DNA of 42,624 nucleotides from Bacillota bacterium (lineage in GTDB: Bacteria > Bacillota > Clostridia > Acetivibrionales > DSM-1351). The stretch is taken from assembly GCA_023431385.1 (NCBI GenBank), contig JAEYWA010000127.1, forward strand, positions 1-42,624. The letters are read 5' to 3'. Below are positions 25,482 through 35,089 of this stretch, in pieces. A program made the translations under genes and the position numbers. The stretch's first letter is position 1, and every line of letters begins with the position of its first letter. The notes under the pieces are model-generated. The model had not been told where the DNA came from. It ran no database searches and saw only the letters and a program-made list of their open reading frames with translations.

Positions 25482-27569
25482 ATGAGCGAATATACGGTTT
25501 CAACCAGGCCAAAAAGCACTTCCATGTACAGGTGCTGGATAAAATATTATAAGCTTAAAAACAAAACATTATTAAATGATTATAAAAATCTGTTTAAGGA
25601 AATTTCTGTTGGTGAAAACACAATAATTATTCAGAATGCTGTTGAGGAGCTAAAGAAAGGTTTAGCTGGAATTCTTGGAATAAAGCCTATTGTTTCGGAG
25701 GGCTCATCAGAGTCAGCCGGACTGCTTCTGGGTACTCTTACCGGGAATAAGGAACTTGAAGGGTTGGTTGAAAAGGAGAAAGGCCTGCTGGAGGAAGAGG
25801 GCTTTATTATAAAGCTTATAACTGAAAAGAACAGCAAAAGGCTGCTGATTGCCGGAAAAACCGGTAACGGGTTGCTGTACGGGGTATTCAGCTTGCTAAG
25901 GCTGATTCAGGCTGAAACAGCTGTAGATGCTCTTCCGAGGATTGAGAATCCTGTCAATCAGTTAAGAATGATAAACCATTGGGATAATATTGACGGAAGT
26001 ATTGAAAGGGGTTATGCAGGCAAATCCATTTTCTTCAAGAACAACAGAATAATCAAAAACCTTTCTAGAATTTCCGATTATGCAAGGTTAATGGCTTCAG
26101 TCGGTATAAACGCCATAGCTATCAATAATGTTAACGTGCATAAATTCGAGACTCTGCTTATAACGGATAAGTATATCAAGGATGTAGTCAAGCTGAATGA
26201 GATATTTATGAGCTATGGTATAAAGCTCTACCTGAGTATAAATTTCGCCAGCCCTCTCTCGGTGGGAGATCTTGACACTGCAGACCCCTTGGATAAAAAG
26301 GTGCGTCAGTGGTGGAAAGACAAAGCTGAATACATATATTCAAATATACCTGATTTTGGAGGCTTCCTCGTAAAGGCAGATTCCGAAGGAAGACCCGGCC
26401 CGTTTACTTACCGGCGCACTCATGCAGATGGCGCAAACATGCTGGCGGAGGCTTTAAAACCTTATAACGGAAAAGTTATCTGGAGATGCTTTGTTTACAA
26501 TTGTCAGCAGGATTGGAGAGACCGCACCGTAGACAGAGCAAGGGCAGCCTATGACCACTTTATGCCTCTTGACGGTTCCTTTGCCGACAATGTAATGCTT
26601 CAGATCAAGCATGGTCCAATGGACTTCCAGGTGCGTGAACCTGTATCCCCGCTCATAGGCGGCTTGTCAAATACAAATCAGGTATTGGAACTACAGATTA
26701 CACAGGAATACACCGGGCAACAAAAGCATTTGTGCTATCTTGTGCCTATGTGGAAGGAAATATTGGATTTTGATACCTGCGCAAAGGGTAAGGGTACAAC
26801 CATAAAGAGAATAATCAGCAGGGAAGTGTTCAACAATAATTTGGGTGGCTTCGCAGCTGTTACAAACATCGGTGATGATACCAACTGGACGGGGCACCAA
26901 CTAGCTCAGGCCAACACCTTCGGATATGCCAGATTGGCCTGGAATCCAGATTTGACCTCTGAGGAAATAGCAGAAGAGTGGATAAGACTGACTTTTTCCA
27001 ACAATCAAGTTTTGGTTGCTACTATCAAGGAAATGCTTCTTGGCTCCTGGAGAACATATGAAAACTATACCTCACCATTGGGAATTGGCTGGTTTGTTAA
27101 TCCAAACCACCATTACGGACCTAATGTTGACGGGTACGAATACGACAGATGGGGTACTTACCACAGGGCTGACATCAGCGGAATAGGTGTCGACAGAACT
27201 GTTAAAAACGGGACAGGCTACGCAGGCCAATATCATAAGGAAGTAGCAGAATTATATGAAAGCTTTGAGAGGTGTCCTGAAGAGTTACTTCTGTTCTTCC
27301 ACCATGTTCCTTATAACCATCGTCTAAAATCAGGGGAAACTTTGATACAATACATTTACAATACCCATTTTAAAGGTGCGGAACAGGCAGAAGAGCTGAA
27401 GAAAAAGTGGCAGAGCCTGGAGGGTAAGGTTGAGGCCGATATATATACTCATGTAATGCAGAGGCTGGAAGGTCAAATAGCACATTCCAAAGAATGGAGA
27501 GATGTGGTAAATACCTATTTCTTCAGAAAAACCGGAATACCCGATGAACTTGGAAGAAAAGTATATTAA
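25482..27569 (+). CDS. aguA: GH67 alpha-glucuronidase
   Basis: Inverting enzyme that removes (4-O-methyl)-D-glucuronic acid from the non-reducing end of xylo-oligosaccharides. 695 residues, normal for intracellular GH67 (about 680), with no signal peptide. The N-terminal sandwich domain is followed by the catalytic barrel. Glu302 in KADSEGRPGP aligns with the general acid (Glu285 in the Geobacillus enzyme). Asp381 in GPMDFQVREP and Glu409 in ITQEYTG fall at the same spacing as Asp364 and Glu392 there. All catalytic residues are therefore present. GGGAGG precedes ATG 25482. It is co-transcribed with uxuB and uxuA, which use the released uronate, and with a GH3 beta-xylosidase. Confidence 0.96.
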   Translation: MSEYTVSTRPKSTSMYRCWIKYYKLKNKTLLNDYKNLFKEISVGENTIIIQNAVEELKKGLAGILGIKPIVSEGSSESAGLLLGTLTGNKELEGLVEKEKGLLEEEGFIIKLITEKNSKRLLIAGKTGNGLLYGVFSLLRLIQAETAVDALPRIENPVNQLRMINHWDNIDGSIERGYAGKSIFFKNNRIIKNLSRISDYARLMASVGINAIAINNVNVHKFETLLITDKYIKDVVKLNEIFMSYGIKLYLSINFASPLSVGDLDTADPLDKKVRQWWKDKAEYIYSNIPDFGGFLVKADSEGRPGPFTYRRTHADGANMLAEALKPYNGKVIWRCFVYNCQQDWRDRTVDRARAAYDHFMPLDGSFADNVMLQIKHGPMDFQVREPVSPLIGGLSNTNQVLELQITQEYTGQQKHLCYLVPMWKEILDFDTCAKGKGTTIKRIISREVFNNNLGGFAAVTNIGDDTNWTGHQLAQANTFGYARLAWNPDLTSEEIAEEWIRLTFSNNQVLVATIKEMLLGSWRTYENYTSPLGIGWFVNPNHHYGPNVDGYEYDRWGTYHRADISGIGVDRTVKNGTGYAGQYHKEVAELYESFERCPEELLLFFHHVPYNHRLKSGETLIQYIYNTHFKGAEQAEELKKKWQSLEGKVEADIYTHVMQRLEGQIAHSKEWRDVVNTYFFRKTGIPDELGRKVY

Positions 27570-27607
27570 TAGTATTTTTAGCTACAACAGTTTCTGAGGG
27601 AGGATAC

Positions 27608-29779
27608 ATGGAGAATATCCCTGATTATATAAATAAAGAATTGAGCTTTGAGACCAGAGTGAAAGACCTGGTCTCAAAAATGACTCTCGAGGAAAAAGTT
27701 ACCCAGATGTTACATAGTGCTCCGGCTATCCCCCGGTTGGGTGTTAAAGCCTACAACTGGTGGAATGAGGCACTTCATGGGGTTGCAAGAGCCGGAACTG
27801 CAACGGTGTTTCCCCAGGCAATTGGGATGGCGGCAACCTTTGATGAAGAACTTCTGTATAGGACAGCAGATATAATTGCCACCGAGGGCAGGGCAAAGTA
27901 CCATGAAGCACAGAGAAAAGGCGACGCAGATATTTATAAGGGGTTGACCTTCTGGGCTCCAAATGTAAATATATTCAGAGATCCCCGATGGGGAAGAGGC
28001 CATGAAACCTTTGGTGAAGACCCCTATCTCACCGGGAAGCTGGGTGTCGCCTTTATTAAGGGACTTCAGGGGGGGCATGAAAAATATTTAAAGACTGCTG
28101 CCTGTGCCAAGCACTTTGCAGTTCACAGTGGCCCTGAAGGAGAACGTCACAGCTTTAATGCCATAGCTTCAAAAAAGGATATGTATGAAACCTATCTTCC
28201 TGCCTTTAAGGAATGTGTCAAAACCGCGGGGGTTGAAGCCGTAATGGGTGCGTACAACAGAACCAACGGCGAGCCCTGCTGCGGTAGTAAAACCCTGCTC
28301 CAGGATATTTTGAGAGATGAATGGGGCTTCCGAGGTCATGTGGTCTCTGACTGCTGGGCAATCAGGGACTTCCACGAAAACCACATGGTTACTAGGACAG
28401 CACCAGAATCTGTCGCGTTAGCTTTAAACAATGGCTGTGACCTTAATTGCGGTAATATGTATGTTAATCTTCTGATTGCCCACAGGGAAGGGCTTGTGAC
28501 CGAGGAACAGATAAACCGTTCGGTTATCAGACTTATGACAACACGTATGAAGCTGGGAATGTTTGACGAGGAGGAGGCTGTTCCATATTCCTCAATTCCT
28601 TATGAAATCAATGATTGCCATCAGCATAGGGATTTTTCCCTGGAAATGGCTAAAAAATCAATAGTACTACTAAAGAATCAAAACAATACCCTTCCTCTGG
28701 ATAAGGAAAAAATAAAAGCCATAGCAGTTATCGGCCCAAATGCCGACAGCCGTAGCGCTTTGATAGGTAATTACTTTGGCACTGCTTCAAGCTATACCAC
28801 AGTTCTTGAAGGAATTAAGTCTGCCATTATGCCGGGTACAAGAGTATACTACTCGGCCGGCTGCCATCTGTTTAAGGAAAAGCCCGGATTGGCAGCACAA
28901 AAAAACTTCTTTGGTGAGGCACTGGCAATGGCCGAAAGAAGTGACGTGGTGGTGGTTTGCCTTGGACTTGATGCCACGCTGGAAGGTGAACAGGGGGATG
29001 TATCCAATGAGTATGCCAGCGGGGATAAACCAAATCTTAATTTGCCGGGACATCAGCAGGAACTCCTTGAGGCGGTTTACAGCACCGGCAAACCGGTGAT
29101 ACTGGTGCTATTATCGGGTAGTGCTCTGGCGGTTAACTGGGCAGATGAACATGTGCCGGCAATTGTACAGGCATGGTATCCGGGGGCTGAAGGCGGAAAG
29201 GCCGTGGCATCGATGCTTTTTGGAGAATACAGCCCAAGCGGCAGGCTGCCGGTTACATTTTACAGGACTTCTGAGGAATTACCTGATTTTTGCAATTATT
29301 CCATGGAGGGCCGTACCTATAGATACATGACCCATGAGGCTCTGTACCCTTTTGGCTATGGACTTGGCTACTCAAAGTTTGAGTACGGCGAGCTTGAGCT
29401 TTCAAAGAGTACTATAGGCGTTGGAGAGGAACTTCAATGTAGGGTTACAGTAAGAAATGCCGGCAGTTTTGAGGCCGATGAAATAGTCCAGCTTTATCTT
29501 GAGGACGCTGAAGCTATTGTGGATATACCCAGGTGGCAGCTGGCCGGTGTAAAAAGAGTACATCTTTTGCCGGAAGAAGTTACCAAAGTAGAGCTTTCGA
29601 TAGTTCCAAGACAAATGGCCATCATAGACAGTGAAGGCAAATGCATTCTGGAACCGGGTTTGTTTAATATATATGTTTCGGGGAATCAGCCTGACAGGAG
29701 AAGTATACAGCTAACCCAAAACAACGTTTCCAAAGGCAGTTTTGAACTGATAGGAGTTAGAACAGAGATTGAGTATTAG
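27608..29779 (+). CDS. GH3 beta-xylosidase-like glycosidase
   Basis: Retaining exo-glycosidase that would split xylo-oligosaccharides to xylose. 723 residues in three parts: the GH3 N-terminal barrel (1–320; YNWWNEALHG, WAPNVNIFRDPRWGRG, AKHFAVHS), the alpha/beta domain (340–570) and a fibronectin-III-like C-terminal domain. The nucleophile is Asp248 in VVSDCWAI. The NWWNEALHG motif is characteristic of beta-xylosidase/alpha-arabinosidase subgroups rather than beta-glucosidases. No signal peptide. It is the last gene of the operon (38 bases after GH67). Its stop is only 20 bases from the stop of the converging AraC gene and no terminator hairpin is visible there. Some arabinosidase side activity is possible. 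Confidence 0.92.
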   Translation: MENIPDYINKELSFETRVKDLVSKMTLEEKVTQMLHSAPAIPRLGVKAYNWWNEALHGVARAGTATVFPQAIGMAATFDEELLYRTADIIATEGRAKYHEAQRKGDADIYKGLTFWAPNVNIFRDPRWGRGHETFGEDPYLTGKLGVAFIKGLQGGHEKYLKTAACAKHFAVHSGPEGERHSFNAIASKKDMYETYLPAFKECVKTAGVEAVMGAYNRTNGEPCCGSKTLLQDILRDEWGFRGHVVSDCWAIRDFHENHMVTRTAPESVALALNNGCDLNCGNMYVNLLIAHREGLVTEEQINRSVIRLMTTRMKLGMFDEEEAVPYSSIPYEINDCHQHRDFSLEMAKKSIVLLKNQNNTLPLDKEKIKAIAVIGPNADSRSALIGNYFGTASSYTTVLEGIKSAIMPGTRVYYSAGCHLFKEKPGLAAQKNFFGEALAMAERSDVVVVCLGLDATLEGEQGDVSNEYASGDKPNLNLPGHQQELLEAVYSTGKPVILVLLSGSALAVNWADEHVPAIVQAWYPGAEGGKAVASMLFGEYSPSGRLPVTFYRTSEELPDFCNYSMEGRTYRYMTHEALYPFGYGLGYSKFEYGELELSKSTIGVGEELQCRVTVRNAGSFEADEIVQLYLEDAEAIVDIPRWQLAGVKRVHLLPEEVTKVELSIVPRQMAIIDSEGKCILEPGLFNIYVSGNQPDRRSIQLTQNNVSKGSFELIGVRTEIEY

Positions 29780-29799
29780 TTTTCAACCGGTGAATCAAA

Positions 29800-30648
29800 C
29801 TACTGCAGATGTATATCTTTATATTCCCTGGGTGAAAGGCCGGTATTTTTCTTGAATATTCTGCTGAAATAAAAGGGATTGTCATAGCCTACAATGGAGG
29901 AAATTTCAGAGATGTTAAATGAGGAGCTGAATAAAAGCTCCTTTGCTTTTGTCAATCTGATATTGGTTAAGTACTGCTGAGGAGTCATTCCTGTGTAGGT
30001 CTTAAAACTGTTTATGAACCAACAGGTGCTTATATTACACATTTTTGCATACTCCATAATGCTTTGCTTTTGAGTAAAATTTTTATTCATAAATTCAATA
30101 ATTCTCTGCAACTGCTCATTTATCAGGTGTATATTGGAGCTTCCTTCAGACATATTTCTGGACATAAGGGATAGAAGCTCCAGAGCATACAGATTTGAAA
30201 GCTCAAAAAAGTTCTTCCTCCTGACCTGGAGTTCTCTTATTATTTTCTCAAATATCGGTATATACTCATTCTTGATTCCTACATTAAATAGAGAGCCGTT
30301 TTTAAAACCTAAATTTTTAAGATAAGCCTCTGCCTGTACTCCTGAAAAATGAAGCCAATATATTTCGGGGTTGCTCTGCAAATGGTATATGTAATATTGT
30401 GGTTGATGGGGATAGTAAATAACAGCCGAGCCTTCTTCTACGGTTATATGTTCTCCGTCAATGTTAAAATCGGCGTTACCCTTGGCGACATAAAGCAGCT
30501 GATAATCAGACCTTCCTTCAGAACGGCTGGTTTCAAAAGAGGCAAGCTTGATCAGCTTATAATACCCGCAGCTGTTAACAGATAAAAAGTTCTTGCTGTC
30601 TTCTATATCTTCGTCGGCATCTGAGATGTAACCCGATATGTTTATCAT
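29800..30648 (-). CDS. AraC-family transcriptional regulator (second)
   Basis: 282 residues from ATG 30648, which has GGGAG about 8 bases upstream; the frame can be extended to TTG 30675 without a binding site. The N-terminal sensor cupin shows YQLLYVAKGNADF and VEEGSAVIYYPHQPQYY. The C-terminal DNA-binding domain has two helix-turn-helix units (MEYAKMCNISTCWFINSFK and ISEISSIVGYDNPFYFSRIFK) and the signature GLSPREYK. It is divergent from the LacZ-type gene and converges on the GH3 gene. The simplest role is activation of the adjacent beta-galactosidase; a role at the xylan operon is possible. Confidence 0.9.
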   Translation of the reverse strand: MINISGYISDADEDIEDSKNFLSVNSCGYYKLIKLASFETSRSEGRSDYQLLYVAKGNADFNIDGEHITVEEGSAVIYYPHQPQYYIYHLQSNPEIYWLHFSGVQAEAYLKNLGFKNGSLFNVGIKNEYIPIFEKIIRELQVRRKNFFELSNLYALELLSLMSRNMSEGSSNIHLINEQLQRIIEFMNKNFTQKQSIMEYAKMCNISTCWFINSFKTYTGMTPQQYLTNIRLTKAKELLFSSSFNISEISSIVGYDNPFYFSRIFKKNTGLSPREYKDIHLQ

Positions 30649-30917
30649 GACATATTCTCCCTGTAATAATTCCAATTTGATTATAGTGTAATTACTAAAA
30701 AGTAATTTATTTACGCATACTATCTTTTGAATGCAATTTGACTGCTTTTATTAGTTGATAGCAACTATATTCTATACTTTTTATTTCGGCAGTACAAATA
30801 CATTAGTTTAATTTTGTGCAGGTTTTATCCTATTTTATTAATGGAAGTAGGTATAGCCAATCTGTATAATTTAAATTAAGATATAAATCCTATTAATCCG
30901 GAAGTGGTGATAAATAT
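30649..30917. promoter_or_regulatory. divergent region between the second AraC gene and the beta-galactosidase
   Basis: TAGTTG (30752–30757) and CAACTA (30762–30767) form a 6-bp inverted repeat. TATAAT (30865–30870) without a good −35 could serve the beta-galactosidase gene. On the minus strand, AGTCAAATTGCAT (30731–30743) resembles the core of the 39-bp element before the other two operons. Confidence 0.4.
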
Positions 30918-33900
30918 ATGCTGGTAAAAAACTTTTTTGAAGATCCAAAAACTTTACATGTAGGAACTATGGAGGATAGAGCCTATTATATTCCATACCC
31001 TTCACAGAAAGAGGCCATTTTATCTGAGGACAGAAATACCTCCAAACGCTTTCAACTGCTCAACGGGCAATGGAGTTTCAAATATTTCAGCAGTATATAC
31101 GATGTAACGGAAGAATTCTATCTGCCCGATTTTGACCGTGCCCGTTTCGACAGTATCCCTGTGCCCGCAGTCTGGCAGAATCACGGTTACGACAGGCATC
31201 AATATACAAATATAAAATACCCGTTCCCTTACGATCCGCCCTATGTGCCTGTAGAAAATCCCTGCGGAGCCTATGTCAGACGGTTTGAGGTGGCTGCGGG
31301 CAACCAGAATATGAGAAAGTACATCAATTTTGAAGGTGTTGATTCCTGCTACTATTTATGGATAAACGGAGCCTTTGTTGGCTACAGTCAGGTTTCACAC
31401 TCTACAAGTGAATTTGATATAACAGACTTTGTTAAAGAAGGTACAAATACAATTGCGGCGTTGGTATTAAAATGGTGTGATGGTAGTTACCTTGAGGATC
31501 AGGACAAGTTCAGAACGTCGGGTATTTTCCGCGATGTATATATTCTTTATCGACCTCAGAATCATGTTCGGGACTTCTTTGTAAAGACTGCCCTTTCAGA
31601 TAGCTACAGAAAGGCAGGAATATCGGTAGAACTTGAATATCTTAATGGAAATCCGGTTCAGCTTGAATATGTACTGCTTGGTACAGATGCTACAACTGAA
31701 GTTGCTAGAGGCACTGTAAATTCAACCGGCCCAAGTTCCATGCTGGAAATAAGCATTGAGAACCCCTCCTTATGGAATGCTGAACAGCCGAACCTATATA
31801 CACTTGTTCTGAAAACTTCGGAGGAGGCAATAGCCGTAAAGGTTGGACTCAGGGATATCAAGGTAATTGATAAGGTTGTATATCTTAATGGTCAAAAAAT
31901 AAAATTCAGAGGAGTAAACAGACATGACAGTAACCCTGTAACAGGCCCCGCTGTAACAGTGGAAGATATGCTGGAGGACCTTGCTCTTATGAAACAGCAT
32001 AACATCAACGCCATCCGAACAAGCCATTATCCGAATGCACCGGTATTTGCCGAATTTTGTGACAAATATGGCTTTTATGTAATTACTGAAGCAGACATTG
32101 AAGCTCATGGAACAACAACAATTTTCGGAGGAGCTCAGGATGGCAAGTCCTTCCCGATGCTGGCACATGATCCCGACTATGAAGCTTCAATACTGGACCG
32201 AGTAAAGAAAAGTGTTATAAGGGATAAAAACCATGCCTGTGTAGTTATATGGTCTATGGGAAATGAGTCGGGCTACGGTAGAAACTTTGAAAGTGCTCTC
32301 GAATGGGTAAAAAGCTATGATACCAGCAGATTAACCCATTATGAAAGTGCACATTATACCCCTGACGGTTACAAATGTGATTTCAGCAAACTTGATTTAT
32401 TCAGCTGCATGTATGCATCCATTGAATATATAAAAGAATATTTTGAAGAGAAACATGGAGATAAACCTTTTATACAATGTGAATATGTGCATGCAATGGG
32501 TAACGGCCCGGGAGACATTGAGGATTATCATGATCTAATCCAGAAATACGATGGCTTTTGCGGAGGCTTTGTATGGGAATGGTGCGATCATGCCATATAT
32601 ATGGGTAGAACAATCGACGGCAGGAAAAAATATTACTATGGAGGAGATTTCGGAGAGTTTCCTCATGACGGAAACTTCTGCATGGATGGGCTCGTGTATC
32701 CAGACAGGAAGATTCATACGGGTGTGCTTGAGTACAAGAACGTAAATCGTCCGCTTCGACTTGTAAAGGAGAATTCCAAAGAGGGTAAGTACACCTTCAG
32801 AAATATGCTGGATTTTGTTAATATTAAAGACTATTTATATATTTCCTACAGTGTAACAAAAAACGGAGAGATAATCGAACAGGGAACGATAGAGGACGAA
32901 AGTGTTCTTAACATAAAACCCCATCAGGAAAAGGTTATATATCTAACCCTGAAAGAAGTTGATACAGAAGATTGCTATATTAAGTTTGACTATATTCAAA
33001 AAGATGATTTGGCTTTTACTAAAAAAGGACATCTGCTGGGATTTGATCAGGTTAAACTGTCAGCTGATGGTTCCGGACTCAGGAAAGACAGAATTGAATC
33101 GTTGCTGGGACACCTTAACGTACAAAAAGGTGAAATGTCGCTTGAGGAGTCGGACAGGTACATTGTAATTACCGGGGCGAACTTTCAATATACCTACAAC
33201 AAGCTGACGGGTGCATTTGAAAGAATGGTTTATGACAACAGCGTACTTCTGGAAAAACCCATGAACTATAATATCTGGAGGGCTCCAACAGATAATGATA
33301 GAAATGTCCGGGGTAAATGGGAGGAATGTGGTTATAACAGAGCTTTTTCACGAGCATATACACTCCATGTTTCCAAAGAGGACAGTAACATCCGAATAAT
33401 AACCGAATTGTCGGTGACAGCCGTCCATATACAAAGAATACTTGATATAAGCACTGAATGGAATGTGGCAGACGATGGAACAATTTCTGTAAACATGCAG
33501 GTGGAAAAGAATATGGAAACACCTTTCCTGCCACGTTTTGGTTTGAGATTGTTTCTGCCTCAGGAAATAAATAAGATTGAGTACTTTGGTTTCGGGCCAT
33601 ATGAAAGCTATGCAGACAAGCGCAGAGCTTCATACATGGGTAAGTTTACAGCCAGGGTGGAGGAGCTGCATGAAGACTATCTGAAGCCTCAGGAAAACGG
33701 CAGTCATTGGGGTTGCCATTATGTGAAGCTTCAAGCCGACTCGGGACTGGGCCTGCTGATTTTCAACGACGAGCCTTTTGGGTTTAATGCATCCTATTAT
33801 ACTCAGGAAGAGCTGACAAACAAAATGCATAACTTTGAACTTGAAAAAAGCGGGAGTACAGTACTGTGTGTGGATTATGCTCAGAGCGGAATAGGCTCTA

Positions 33901-33992
33901 ACAGCTGCGGACCTGAGCTTATTGAAAAGTATAGGTTCAATGCCCAAAGATTCCATACTACAATGCTATTAAAACCGTTTATCTTAAAATAA
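30918..33992 (+). CDS. lacZ: beta-galactosidase, GH2 LacZ type
   Basis: Hydrolyses terminal beta-D-galactosides with retention. 1024 residues, the same five-domain length as E. coli LacZ. Domain 1 sandwich (about 50–220), Ig-like domain, TIM barrel (about 320–610) with acid/base Glu450 in WSMGNESGYG and nucleophile Glu522 in IQCEYVHAMGNGPG, then the small-chain domain (about 740–1020; FGFGPYESYADKR near 895). No signal peptide, so cytoplasmic. ATG 30918 is preceded by GGAAGTGG. It stands alone behind its divergent AraC regulator and would handle galactose side chains of hemicelluloses, or lactose-like sugars. No lactose permease is adjacent. Confidence 0.94.
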   Translation: MLVKNFFEDPKTLHVGTMEDRAYYIPYPSQKEAILSEDRNTSKRFQLLNGQWSFKYFSSIYDVTEEFYLPDFDRARFDSIPVPAVWQNHGYDRHQYTNIKYPFPYDPPYVPVENPCGAYVRRFEVAAGNQNMRKYINFEGVDSCYYLWINGAFVGYSQVSHSTSEFDITDFVKEGTNTIAALVLKWCDGSYLEDQDKFRTSGIFRDVYILYRPQNHVRDFFVKTALSDSYRKAGISVELEYLNGNPVQLEYVLLGTDATTEVARGTVNSTGPSSMLEISIENPSLWNAEQPNLYTLVLKTSEEAIAVKVGLRDIKVIDKVVYLNGQKIKFRGVNRHDSNPVTGPAVTVEDMLEDLALMKQHNINAIRTSHYPNAPVFAEFCDKYGFYVITEADIEAHGTTTIFGGAQDGKSFPMLAHDPDYEASILDRVKKSVIRDKNHACVVIWSMGNESGYGRNFESALEWVKSYDTSRLTHYESAHYTPDGYKCDFSKLDLFSCMYASIEYIKEYFEEKHGDKPFIQCEYVHAMGNGPGDIEDYHDLIQKYDGFCGGFVWEWCDHAIYMGRTIDGRKKYYYGGDFGEFPHDGNFCMDGLVYPDRKIHTGVLEYKNVNRPLRLVKENSKEGKYTFRNMLDFVNIKDYLYISYSVTKNGEIIEQGTIEDESVLNIKPHQEKVIYLTLKEVDTEDCYIKFDYIQKDDLAFTKKGHLLGFDQVKLSADGSGLRKDRIESLLGHLNVQKGEMSLEESDRYIVITGANFQYTYNKLTGAFERMVYDNSVLLEKPMNYNIWRAPTDNDRNVRGKWEECGYNRAFSRAYTLHVSKEDSNIRIITELSVTAVHIQRILDISTEWNVADDGTISVNMQVEKNMETPFLPRFGLRLFLPQEINKIEYFGFGPYESYADKRRASYMGKFTARVEELHEDYLKPQENGSHWGCHYVKLQADSGLGLLIFNDEPFGFNASYYTQEELTNKMHNFELEKSGSTVLCVDYAQSGIGSNSCGPELIEKYRFNAQRFHTTMLLKPFILK

Positions 33993-34017
33993 GAAGAAGA
34001 CGCCTCCTTATTCATAT

Positions 34018-34056
34018 CATAAGAAATGCGGGTCCTAAGGAGCCGCATTTCTTATG
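34018..34056. terminator. hairpin between beta-galactosidase and DeoR genes
   Basis: A perfect 14-bp stem, 34018–34031 (CATAAGAAATGCGG) with 34043–34056. It lies in the gap between two converging genes but lacks a T run on either strand, so termination strength is uncertain. Confidence 0.5.
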
Positions 34057-34129
34057 TGAAAGTAGTTTTAACAATAAGGGAATTAATAAATGGTGCTGAG
34101 TATATACTAAATAGGGTGATTGTATATAT

Positions 34130-34894
34130 TTACACAAGGATAACCTGGGTACCCAGGCTTTTATAAAACTTTAAAGCTGTTTCATCAGCTCCTTTATCTG
34201 ATATTAATGTAAACTTGGCTGACAGAGTACCTACGGATATGAAATCAGGATGACAGATTTTGTCACTGTCAGCAAGGATTATGACATGTTTTGAACTATT
34301 CATAACAGTATGATAATTACCCAATTGGGCTACACTGCCTACATAGAGCTGCCCGTCGGCATCTATTCCCGTTACGCCCATAAACGAGTAGTCAAACCTG
34401 AACTGCTTAAGCATATTCTCAGCAAAAACACCTGTTGCTGACAGTGTATTTGCACCGATATCTCCTCCCACCTGAAGCAGTGAAATTGAGGAGCGGTTTG
34501 CCAACTCCATGGCGACATTCAGTGCATCAGTCACCACCAGAAGCTTCTTTGAGTTATCAAGCTTCTGAACCATATAATGGGTGGTACTGCCCGAACCGAT
34601 AAAAATCTTTTGCCCATTAGTGAGTAAACCTGCAGCTGCCCCAGCTATATCAATCTTTTTATCCCTGTTCCTGTCCAATCTCAGATAAAAGGGGTTCTCG
34701 ATAAGGACATCTGTGTCAGGCAGCAGGGCCCCACCGTGGGAACGCACAAGCTGACCCGAGGCCTCCATTTCGTCCAGATCACGGCGGATGGTCATGTTGG
34801 ATACATTGAAAATCGTGCAAAGCTCTTCTATGAGAACCTGTCCGTTAGCCCTCAGCATGCTTAATATTTGTTTTTGACGTTCTTCTTTTAGCAT
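34130..34894 (-). CDS. DeoR-family transcriptional regulator
   Basis: 254 residues from ATG 34894 (MLKEERQKQIL), which has GGAG upstream; ATG 34912 is a longer alternative. The N-terminal DeoR winged helix (IEELCTIFNVSNMTIRRDLDEME) is followed by the ribose-5-phosphate-isomerase-like sensor domain (IFIGSGSTTHYMV near 100, LVVTDALNVAMEL, ILADSDK), which binds phosphorylated sugars in this family. Unlike most DeoR genes it has no sugar kinase or transporter as neighbour, so its regulon lies elsewhere or it controls the divergent or converging genes. Copy B of the intergenic repeat lies directly upstream of it. Confidence 0.9.
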   Translation of the reverse strand: MLKEERQKQILSMLRANGQVLIEELCTIFNVSNMTIRRDLDEMEASGQLVRSHGGALLPDTDVLIENPFYLRLDRNRDKKIDIAGAAAGLLTNGQKIFIGSGSTTHYMVQKLDNSKKLLVVTDALNVAMELANRSSISLLQVGGDIGANTLSATGVFAENMLKQFRFDYSFMGVTGIDADGQLYVGSVAQLGNYHTVMNSSKHVIILADSDKICHPDFISVGTLSAKFTLISDKGADETALKFYKSLGTQVILV

Positions 34895-34981
34895 GTGCTT
34901 CTCCATTAACAAATGATTTGGTAAAAACAGTCTTATTACTAATCAACCATACCTTCAGGAGCGAGCCTGCGTTACATGATC

Positions 34982-35064
34982 CCCATCTATGCGCATGGCG
35001 TGTACACAAATAGTAATGAAAAGACATATAATGGCTTTTCGCTGCATGATAAGCATGATGAACT
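34982..35064 (-). repeat. intergenic repeat, copy B
   Basis: The reverse complement matches copy A (20560–20640), including the identical block GCAGCGAAAAGCCA. Here the element is also bracketed by CCTGCG (34965–34970) and CGCAGG (35067–35072). In the orientation of copy A it reads into the DeoR gene, as copy A reads into the esterase gene. Confidence 0.7.
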
Positions 35065-35089
35065 ACCGCAGGTATCTTTCACGCTACTC

